DNA from: Hygrocybe punicea
Lineage: Eukaryota > Basidiomycota > Agaricomycetes > Agaricales > Hygrophoraceae
Direction of reading: 5' to 3'
NCBI GenBank assembly: GCA_963556145.1
Contig: OY744468.1
Span: forward strand, 5,580,001 to 5,644,000
Length of the DNA stretch: 64,000 nucleotides
The first letter of the stretch is position 1. Each line of letters opens with the position of its first letter. The notes under the pieces were generated by a model. That model saw nothing but the letters and a program-made list of their open reading frames with translations, had not been told where the DNA came from and ran no database searches. Of this stretch, positions 47,860 to 56,979 are shown piece by piece. Position numbers and translations under genes: made by a program.

Positions 47860-49714
47860 TGGTGATGAGAGTGTTTTTCAACCCACGCACCTCTTTTTCT
47901 CTCGGTTTCTCACTCCTGACGTTTTTTTCTTCTCGCGAGACGACCTTTTTTCGGCCTCACCACCCCTGCTGCGCGACGGCGCATTTTCCCTTCATTCACG
48001 GCCGTACCTCAGTTGCGTTACCCCCCAGCACCCTCGCTCAGTCCACCAGGGCCCCGCATCGACCATCGTTGACCCAGAAACGCGGACTCAACCCTTTTTG
48101 AGCACCCAAAAGCCCCAGGCCACGCCACCTGCGTTCACGCCCCGTTTCCTCTTCTCAGACCAAGGACGGCCTCTCAAGCTTTCCTTCGACATCTTACGGC
48201 CCCCGTTCTGCCCCACATCGTCCCAGGAACACCATCGACGTCCATTTTTGATGCCCAACGGCCACCCACGTACAGCCGCATCACCACCTTTTGACCCCCC
48301 CATATTTTAGCGTTCCCCGGCCCACTCGTATCCATCCAGGCCCCCGTGTTCACGCTCGACGACCTGGTGCCCACGTTCTGCTCGAAAGAACCCCCCGTTG
48401 CCGTCCATTTTGGATACCCAAGCCCCTGCCACGTCATCACCTTCAACCCCCCACTTTTCGTATGTCCCGTTCCCAACCCACGTTCGTTCAATCCCCCGCG
48501 CCCTCGTTCCATCCACCAGGGCCCCCCGTTGCCCCCGTTGGCCCCAGACGAGCCCCCACCGTCGTTCTCGGACACCCAAGCCACGCGCCACGTCACCATC
48601 GCGCGGCCCCGTTCTGCCAGCACAACCGGCCCAGACCAACTCACCAAACTCGTGGCCCACCCCCCAGAACAACCTGCGTCTCGTTAATGCCCCGAACGAG
48701 CCCCACCGCCGTTTTTGGTCGCACCACGGATCCGTCGTGCCCACCCGTTGGACCCCCGTTCTTTCGTGTACTCCAGCCCCACACGGACCCATTCGACCAC
48801 CCGTGCCCTCATTCCACTGGCCAGGACACCCCGTTCACCTCCATTGCACCAAATGAGCCCCCGCCGTTGTTTTCAGACACCCAGGCCACGCGCCACATCA
48901 CCATCGCATGGCCCCGTTCTGCCAACATACCCAGCCCCGGACCGACTCACGAAGCTCGCGGCCCACCCGTTCACCATCCCGGAGCACCCCACCTCGATCC
49001 AATACCACCGTGCCCACCGTTCCCAGACCCCCACTGCGTTCCGCCATGTCACCATCTCTCGGCCGGATTCTTGCACCATACCCGGCTCCTCGAGCCCTTG
49101 TTCAGCTCCCCGTGACCTCGTCTCGACCCTGGCGACTTCCCCGACCCATAGGGACCCAAACGAGTCACCGCCGCGACCACTTAGCACCCCAGCGCTAGTC
49201 CCCTCGTATCGAGAATCCCCGATGCCACCGCATGGCCCAATGCACCCGTACATTTTCCCTTTCCCCCGTTTACACCGTACCTTGTCCCGTCCCATCCCCT
49301 TTCCCCACCCTCGACATTTATTGGATATTCGACCTATCTACGAACCATCACTGCTCGACAGCACCGTACCTATTTACTTTCGCACGAACCACCCAGTCTA
49401 TTTTCGGATCACAAGAACTCACACCCTGGGCTACAAGAACTTATGGTTTTGAACGTTTTTATCCTACCCTGCGATGTGAGTCCCAGAGGCATTCGAGGAT
49501 GGAGGAGCAGAGCAGAGTTACAGTTTGGTCATCTACCACCCCCAACGATCTTGGAGGACGATACGGTCCCGCCTCACGTATAAGGCCCGGGGCATCGTGA
49601 GGGACTGGGAGTCGTGACTGGAGAGTTTTTTTCTTGGTCAGTTTTGTTTTGCTTTTTGTTTTCTTTTAGAAGCGGTATGGTGATGAGGACATCACCATGA
49701 GGAGGAGGGGCACT

Positions 49715-49875
49715 TGTAGTAGTTGTGCCTGGTCAGTCACGTGATCAGGTTCCCACGGTTTGACCTAGTCAGTAGCCTTCCAGATGTAGTAGCCAGTCCA
49801 TCCTTCCTATCCAGTCGACCTTTCCCTCGAGTCCTGCGTGAGCCCCCGGAGTGGTACCTCGGTACCACTCCAGCA
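49715..49875 (+). repeat. Right terminal repeat of N
   Basis: Same sequence as the left copy except near the end. Preceded by the purine tract at about 49699-49710. Confidence 0.8.
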
Positions 49876-49964
49876 TCACAGGGGGTGGTGAATTGACCGG
49901 ATTGGTACAGTAGGCCGAGAACATCAAGCCTTCGCATTGCAGTGGAAAATAGAATGGCTGGCAA

Positions 49965-50300
49965 TGGCGGCAGCTGGCAATATTAATGGCTGCTGCTGGC
50001 GTCAAATTTTTCATGAGAGTGATGTGGCCGACAGGCGTCTAGCTTGTGCTAGAGGGCCATTGCTGTGAACGGCATATCCTCGTCCTCTCAAATCGAATGA
50101 ACGGTATATTCAGGCAAAAATTGTTACTTTGGTTTACAGCCATTTTTAAAATAGCTGTAATCCATCTTGTAACCAGTAAATATAACTATATTTCTACATT
50201 CATGATGGTAACATTAATACAAGTTGCAATGAGAGTATTTAGAAAGCACTTATATAGGGGTATATATCAAAATACAAGGTTTTTTTGATCTGCAAACAGT
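49965..50300. other. Upstream of the membrane-protein gene
   Basis: Likely contains its promoter. An imperfect palindrome TTACAGCCATTTTTAAAATA near 50137 may belong to a Helitron end. No gene. Confidence 0.4.
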
Positions 50301-50690
50301 TCAAACAACATCTTCCAACATTCCTTCATATTCTGTAACTCTTCCAGTGATGATACCATCATGAAACCAAACTTGACCTGTCAAACTGATAATATGAGAT
50401 GTAAAGTGATCACTTCCATAATATATGACACCCCTAAGCTGATATGGTTTTGGTTCTGTATATCCTTCAACAGTGACTACCAAATTGTGATCTAAAGTAG
50501 TGGTGGAAGTAGATGTAGCAAAGGCAAGTAACTGAGGGGCATTTATAAAAGTAAAATTTCGAAGTAGAAAGTCATTGCAGACTGTACACTTTGAAGCTAG
50601 AGAAATTACAAACAGATCAAGTTCATTCTGAATAGATTCAAAGTTGCTAGATATCCTGAGGATGGCCCACCTGTCTCTGTAGAATACCAT
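50301..50690 (-). pseudogene. Inverted fragment of a Helitron C-terminal peptidase-like domain
   Basis: The minus frame reads FVISLASKCTVCNDFLLRNF, QLRGVIYYGSDHFTSHII and GQVWFHDGIITGR, then a stop at 50301. A CxxC pair and the HFTSHII His box resemble the C-terminal half of ubiquitin-hydrolase (C19) folds. It is the missing half of the domain that begins at 63520 on the plus strand, but sits in reverse orientation and abuts the Helitron coding DNA near 50640-50690. Confidence 0.55.
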
Positions 50691-53600
50691 CGGCATGAAA
50701 CAAACAAAGTACCAGAGGGTACTAGTGTATTCGACACTGAAGTTGAGGATGGTACTGAAAATGGGGATTGTCCTTTTATTGTACATGGGTTAGCTGGTGA
50801 GGATTTGGATACAAAAACAATTAATTCACTAAAGGGAATTGCACTTAGACATCTCAACAGTGGGGGCAAGATGTTAGTCATTGGTCAATCTTCCCAACTT
50901 GAGTCTATTTACAAGAACCCTGAGCTTTATCCACAAATATTCCCTTGGTTGTTTCCATATGGTATGGGTGGTATTGGTTCCACATCATTATCAGATGCTG
51001 AACATAAGAGACATCTCCTGATGTATCATGATAAACAATTTCAAACAGATATATACTTTCCATTTGTTGCTTTCAGCCATGCCCAAGTGAAAGCAAGCAC
51101 AACTGGTGGCTTTCTTCTTGCAGACAAGGCTAAATTCAATGATATAACCAATCGTCTATTAAGTGTTGACCAAAATGTGTTGTCTTCATTGGCTAAAAGG
51201 CTCTCAGAAGGTGAAGTTGTTAAACCTGTTAGCCAAGAAGAGAAAGATTGTTACCAAGTGGTTCGTGACCTTGATCATGTAGGAGCTAAAGTAAGTGGAT
51301 CTATTACAAGCAAGAAGTATATGAGAAATGAAATTTGGTCTTTGATTTCATACTGTAGTGCTCCTTCTTGGTATATCACTTTATCTCCAGCTGATAACAA
51401 GCACCCAATTTGTTTGTACTTTGCTGACACAAAAGAGAAGTTTGATCTTAAAATTAGATCAAGTGATGAGAGAATACGTCTTATTGCCAGGAATCCAGTT
51501 GCTGGTGCATGTTTCTTCCATTTCATGGTTAGTCTGTTTATTAAGCATGTTTTGGGTGTAAATACAGATCATCCAGGAATATATGGAGATACATCTGCTT
51601 ATTATGGCACTGTTGAGCAGCAAGGTCGTCTCACTTTGCATCTTCACATATTACTTTGGATTCATGGATGTCTTACACCACAAGAGATTCACAAGCGAAT
51701 ATTGGATCCTTCCTCAGATTTCCAGAAAAATATGGTCATGTATCTAGAAAGTACACATGTTGGTGAATTTCTCACTGGAACAATGGATCAAGTACTCAAA
51801 AATATTGATGAAGCCTCTGAGTCTCCAAATTATATAGATCCAACACAAGCTTTACCTAAAGCACCCCCTAAGTTTTGTTCTAAAATGTGTGGGAATTGTC
51901 AGCTATGTCATGATTGGAACCTATGGCAGGTCAAGTATGAGATAGTGGTGGATGATATTTTGGCAAAATCCAACATACATCGCTGTACTAGCAATATAAA
52001 TAAAGATGGTTCTAAAAATAAAACACGTCAGTATGTTGGTTGTTTGGATAACCAGTGGGGAAAATGCAAAGCAAGGTTTCCTCACCCTGTATTTATGCAG
52101 ACTGAGGTAGACCCTGAAACTGGTGCCCTCAATATGAAAAAGGCTGAGCCAATGATCAACACAGTTACTCCTCTTCTCACTTACTTAATTCGCTCTAACA
52201 CAGATGTAACATCTCTAAAATCAGGTACTGCAATCAAAGGGGTCATACTTTATGTATCTGACTACATTACCAAAGTTTTATTGAAAACACATGTTATTTT
52301 TGACACTATTTGTGCCATGTTTCAAAAAAATAGTGAGATGATTGGTGGTAGTGAAACTCAAAAGGAGAAATCATGAAAACTCATGACCAAGATCGTGAAT
52401 AATCTCAGTGCTAAGATGGAAATTGGTGCACCAATGGCCTGTATGTACCTTTTGTGAAATCCTGACCATTATACAAATCATTATTTTTCTACCTTCTATT
52501 GGCAAAGCTACATCAACAAGGCAAGACAAATCTGGGAAACTGATGAAACTAAAGAGGATGTTGAAAGCCTTGATCAAACGCAGAGGTTGTATTATTGGAT
52601 TATCCCCTGTTTATGATTATATCTATCGCCCCTGTGAACTAGAGCATATGTGCTTGTATGATTGGATAAGTCAATGTTCTCGAGAGAAGCTTCCTAAACC
52701 CAAAATGAATAAAAATTGTAGTGAAGAACTTGCTAGTGTCAAGGATGTGAGTGAAACTTATGATACATCTTTTACACATGAAGATGAAACATTTCTATCT
52801 GATATAGACAATCACTGCAATGACATTTCTGTGTCCACAGATAACTTGAAATTTGAGTAACCAGGTAATAATGATGCAACACAAGTTCTATCTTCAAATA
52901 TGACAATTAAATCCTCACCTGTTGGGTTATTTATATCTCTTGACAGTCATCCTCTCTATGAGTCACATGGTACACACTGTGTAAATGAAAACTTTATAAA
53001 AGTTCCCAATTTTGTAGGAGCAACATTACCACGATGTGATCAAGGTGATCGTGAATATTATTGCTCAACCATGCTTGCATTGTTTAAACCTTGTTGCTCT
53101 GGACATGACTTGAAAACAAAAGATCAATCTTGGGATGAGTCCTTTTTATCCTATGACTTTACTTTGAGGCAAAGAGAACTTATGAACAACTTTAATATAA
53201 AGTATGAATGTCTTGATGCTTGTGATGACTTTCATGCTCAGCTTCATAAAGGTTCTGTTGTCTTGCCTAGTTGGATGGATGGTTCTGACCATACTTTGGA
53301 TTATTGTGATGATTTGGAGCAAGTGGATGGTGACCACACATATGAAGATGCCTCTGCAAAGTTAAGTGAAAGTTTGACAATGAATTCAAGAGTATTGGCA
53401 AGCGGGAGAAGAAACGTCAACTTGATATGGCAACAATGCGATCAATAATGAATCAAACAGGTTGGGCAGAACCTTTATCCACAGAGACACTAGTTGCTCA
53501 GCCACCACCACCAGAGATTATCCAATCTGGAAGTCAATGGAAAGCTGTTGTACAAAAGAGTAGACAAGATATACTTGAACACCGTGCAGAAAATCTTCCA

Positions 53601-55150
53601 AGTCATATTAATGGTGATTCTCTAACACAACCATCAAGCTATAACCAAGTTAAAGTTGTTGATAAATCATATCTTGAAAAAAGCTCACATTCTAAAAAAT
53701 CTTTGTTAGCACTAGACAATATTGTGAAAGACTTTAGTTTAAATGAAGAACAACAGAGGGTATTTTACATAGTTGCACATCATGCATCCAATACAAATTC
53801 TGAACAATTGAAAATGTATATTGGTGGTATGGGTGCAACTGGTAAAACTCAAGTTTTGAAGGCATTAGTAAAGTTTTTCAAGTCAAGAAATGAAGCTCAT
53901 CGTTTTGCTATTGTGGCACCTACTGGAACTGCGGCTGCTCTGCTGGCAGGATCTACATATCATTATATGTTTGGTTTAAATGAGAATACTGATGAGCATA
54001 TATCAAATAAACAACTTGCTCAATTAAGATCACGACTTTTGGGTGTTAATTATATATTTTTTGATGAAGTTTCAATGTTATCTTGTCGAGATATGTATAG
54101 GATTAGTGCAAGGATGGCTAAGATTTTCAATGAAACTGAGTTGCCTTGGGGTGGATTAAACGTGATATTTGCAGGGGATTTTGCACAGTTGCCTCCTGCA
54201 ATTGGTCATGAAAATGCTTCTCTCTACAGCAGAACTGTTGGAGGTTCTTCAACTAACCACCAAGATCAAGAAGCTGCTATCGGAAAGTCATTGTGGCACC
54301 AGGTTACAACTGTAGTAATATTACGGGAAAACATGAGGCAAAGACTTCAAACAACAGAAGATGCACAACTTAGATAGGCTCTTACAAATATGCGATATAA
54401 AGCTTGTACTGCTGAAGATATTGTATTTTTGAGATCACGAATATCAAGTAATTTGCCTGGTTGCACATCAGTGAAGCATGATAACTTTAGACAAGTGTCA
54501 ATCATTACTGCTTTAAATATTCACAAAGATGAGATCAATTGCTTAGGGTCATTGAGATTTTCTAAAGAGACTGGTCAACCTCTGGTTGATTTTTATTCTG
54601 ATGATTCAGTAGTTTCCAAAGATAGAAAAAAGAAAAAGTCTCAAGCTACAACTCACAAGTGCCACACATTATCAGATAGTGTTCATGAAGTTCTGTGGAA
54701 TCAACCTCATAGTTCCAACTCAAAATGTATTCCTGGAAAACTTTCATTGTGTGTTGGTATGCCTGTCATGATCCGGAATAATAGTGCAACTGAGCTATGC
54801 ATTACCCAAGGCCAAGAAGGCATAGTGCATGGCTGGCAATCAGCAAAAGGTATGCAAGGTCAGAGAGTGTTGGACACATTGTTTGTGATGCTACTTAATC
54901 CTCCACAAGTTGTGAAATTAAATGGACTTCCTGAGAATGTTGTACCACTAACAAGAACAAGTGTTACTGTAGACTGTGCACTACCAGATGACTCATCTAT
55001 TACAGTATCACGCAGTCAGATAGAGGTACTTCCAAATTTTTCAATGACTGATTATTCTTCACAAGGAAAGACAAGGCCTAATAATCCAGTTGATCTAAAT
55101 AACAGTCAAACTCATCAATCATATTATACTGCATTATCACGTAGTGCATC
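50640..55150 (+). pseudogene. Helitron RepHel replicase-helicase, N-terminal and helicase parts
   Basis: From about 50640 the frame reads VEYHRHETNKVPEG, then the Helitron N-terminal domain (QIFPWLFPYGMGG), the HUH Rep site RLTLHLHILLW near 51635 and the tyrosine motif YVSDYITK near 52257. Breaks follow (TGA 52374-52376, frame changes to about 53430). Helicase part: Walker A GGMGATGKTQVLKAL near 53825, Walker B FFDEVSML, FAGDFAQLPP, TAG near 54375, and the last motif with YYTALSRSAS cut at 55150 by the gypsy LTR. It is 5' truncated at the inverted fragment. Rolling-circle transposition protein, dead. Confidence 0.85.
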
Positions 55151-55709
55151 TGTTACTTTTTACCCCGATTTAACCCCTGCTTCCGACCCCGTCTCTGACT
55201 CAGCGTCACAAGACAATGTCATAACCTGGGTCCGGAACATCATCGAAGACAATCAATGACGGTATCCCGATCCCCATGATTACCCTTGTCAACCGATCAC
55301 CGCCGATACATCGTACACGCTTGTGCAAGCACTCAACAATACCGCACAGCATAATCATCGGATCAGTTGTCTGTTGACACCAGACCCACAATACAGCCGT
55401 TGGCCACCTCGTTGGCACCCCAAAACGCGTAGACCACGAAGCCAAGCAAGACGCCGTTCATCCCGGAGCTTGTCCTCCATGCAGCCACACATGATGAAGA
55501 AGCCGACCCTGAAGTTGTTCACTAGTATATAATCAAGGACATTTGTAGTCAGTACCCTTAAGTTTAGTATAGCTACTCTTCCCTCGATCGCTACCACGAA
55601 ACCCAGACACCTCCCCTCTTCCGTCTGTTTGTACTCGCTTCCTTCTAAATAACATCCTCGTTTGGTTTATTGTTGCCGGAGCTCGCCATAAGAACAGCGA
55701 TCCGTAACA
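55151..55709 (+). repeat. 5' LTR of the chromovirus
   Basis: TGTTACTTTTTACCCC to GATCCGTAACA. A TATATAA box lies at 55526-55532 and the inferred transcript start at 55560. Confidence 0.95.
55526..55570 (+). promoter_or_regulatory. LTR TATA box and inferred transcript 5' end
   Basis: TATATAA at 55526-55532. AAGTTTAGTAT at 55560-55570 starts 34 bp downstream, a typical spacing, and is exactly complementary to the putative primer site at 55712. The same pair is in the 3' LTR. Confidence 0.65.
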
Positions 55710-55711
55710 TA

Positions 55712-55722
55712 ATACTAAACTT
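55712..55722 (+). promoter_or_regulatory. Putative self-priming primer-binding site
   Basis: ATACTAAACTT, 2 bp after the 5' LTR, pairs over exactly 11 nt with AAGTTTAGTAT at the inferred RNA 5' end. Tf1/sushi-group elements prime reverse transcription with the first 11 nt of their own RNA. No tRNA-complement is seen here. Confidence 0.7.
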
Positions 55723-55956
55723 TCTCTACTCCCTCGACAATAAACCAAAGACACCCTGGAACCCCGACGATACCGAACCCCAGATTCTGAACGAGACGAC
55801 GAGTATCATCTCGCACCTGAAACGTCAGATTCCTCTGACGACGACTTCGACCAATACGTCGCAACCCAGACCAGTCTCCGATCCGCGCCTTTCCCCTCGT
55901 CATCATTTCCTCCTACAACAACAACTTCTCATCATCAAACATACACCCGAACCAGA

Positions 55957-56979
55957 ATGTCAGGCGAAACATCGGGAGAAACAAACGAAACCCAAGACAC
56001 CACCACTATTCCACCCGCAGCCCCGTCACCTCTGAAATCTCATATTGCTCCGCTGGCTAAATACGACGGTAACAAAGAAGGATTCAAAACATTCTTCCGC
56101 AGCGCCTTCATCTATATCCACGCAAACAGGACCGCATTCGATAGCGAAGAAAAGCAAATCCTTTTTATCCTCTCGTACTTACAAGGAGGACTCGCCGGAC
56201 GATGGGCAGACGAGTACGTCGACATTGCCCTACAGCACTCCCCCATCAACTTCGGATCCTTGGAAGATTTCACAAAGGAGTTCAAAAGGCATTTCGAAAA
56301 GCCGGATCAGAGGAAGGACGCTCTAACGAAGTTGAACGACTTGCGCCAGGGAAAGATGACTGCCGATGAATTTTGGATTGAGTTTGACACTCTTCGACGT
56401 ATCGCTGGGCTCGGCGAAATCTTGAATGACAGTTATCTCATTCAACTCATCGAACTCCATATGAACAAACCGTTGATCGATCAAATCTATACCGGTATGA
56501 CGATCCCGACCACCGTCGAGGAATGGCGAACGCAAACAGTCCAATTGGACCAACAGTGGCGATGCCGTCAGGACCAGATACGGTCCATGAATACAACAAT
56601 GGCAAAGACACGATATAACCCAGCCGCAGCGCCCACAACAACAACTCCACGCCCCCAACAAACATCGACACCCCGCCCTCAGGCGGAGTCCGTTCCAATG
56701 GACGTCGACACCCGACGAACTCAACCAAGACAACAAACGTTTACACGTTTGACCGACAAACAGCGACAGGAATACATGAAGAAAGGAATATGTTTCAAAT
56801 GCCGACAACCTGGACATATTTCACGAAATTGTCCAGAGCAACAAGGACGACAACAAGTCCGATCAATGCAAACGATACCACAAACAATGAAACAACAGGA
56901 CGATGATGGCAAAGACACTCGAATTGCAGCATTGATGGATGAGTTGACGGCGTTGAAGTTGAAACAAGAGGGTTTTTGA
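55957..56979 (+). CDS. gag: Gag of the chromovirus
   Basis: 340 aa from ATG 55957. A retrotransposon capsid-type helical region (AKYDGNKEGFKTFFRSAFIY, LQGGLAGRWADEY, FTKEFKRHFEKPDQRKDA) is followed by a Pro/Thr/Gln linker and one zinc knuckle CFKCRQPGHISRNC (C-x2-C-x4-H-x4-C). The frame stays open 67 codons further up to CTG 55756, with an acidic text (SDSSDDDFDQYVA), so the natural start may be upstream or lost. Gag packages RNA in cytoplasmic particles. Confidence 0.9.
   Translation: MSGETSGETNETQDTTTIPPAAPSPLKSHIAPLAKYDGNKEGFKTFFRSAFIYIHANRTAFDSEEKQILFILSYLQGGLAGRWADEYVDIALQHSPINFGSLEDFTKEFKRHFEKPDQRKDALTKLNDLRQGKMTADEFWIEFDTLRRIAGLGEILNDSYLIQLIELHMNKPLIDQIYTGMTIPTTVEEWRTQTVQLDQQWRCRQDQIRSMNTTMAKTRYNPAAAPTTTTPRPQQTSTPRPQAESVPMDVDTRRTQPRQQTFTRLTDKQRQEYMKKGICFKCRQPGHISRNCPEQQGRQQVRSMQTIPQTMKQQDDDGKDTRIAALMDELTALKLKQEGF
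56970..56976 (+). other. Putative -1 frameshift site GGGTTTT
   Basis: In gag frame this reads G GGT TTT followed directly by TGA, the X-XXY-YYZ form. Pol lies in the -1 frame and is open from about 56950. Whether a downstream RNA structure exists was not computed. Confidence 0.6.

Larger units (their letters stand above)
47699..49875 (+). mobile_element. Element N: TRIM/LARD-like, 161-bp direct terminal repeats
   Basis: Direct repeats 47699-47859 and 49715-49875, nearly identical (TGTAGTAGTTG start, CCACTTCAACA or CCACTCCAGCA end). Just inside the left repeat is TGGTGATGAGAG, like a tRNA-Met primer-binding site. Just before the right repeat is the purine tract GAGGAGGAGGGG. The interior is C-rich with degenerate internal repeats and Pro-rich frames but no gag or pol. 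No target duplication is seen (CGCGT left, TCACA right). Confidence 0.75.
43678..49910 (-). mobile_element. Element O: 6.2-kb pogo-type transposon with DDE_1 and Ulp1-like genes
   Basis: Left tip CTGTACCAATCCGGTCAGTT at 43678 and right tip inverse ending at 49910. TA lies at 43676-43677 and 49911-49912. Inner ends also share TCACGCGTCAC words. It carries a transposase and a protease-like gene, both on the minus strand, and element N near its right end. Confidence 0.9.
42486..49964 (-). pseudogene. Secreted/single-pass membrane protein gene, signal peptide split by O
   Basis: Removing O (43678-49910) and one TA restores MRRLDVLGLLLCRLLLSTLG, a signal peptide, followed by about 170 aa of Cys- and Asn-rich ectodomain (NATW, NHTWHN, NFTFTL, NLSL sequons). 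A transmembrane span follows (VAVVLPTVIAGLLLLANVAQFF) and a cytoplasmic tail RKSHSE. Downstream exons are 42951-42886 and 42820-42486 with introns 42952-43005 and 42821-42885; these phases keep 351 codons open from 43657. Start ATG at 49964 or 49937. It fits the mushroom receptor-like or wall-sensor-like proteins, but I recognise no named domain. Apart from O no lesion is seen. Confidence 0.7.

Noticed and set aside
48291..49452. Pro-rich frames of 245-274 codons
   Set aside because: C-rich interior of TRIM-like N with overlapping open frames and no domain or splice support.
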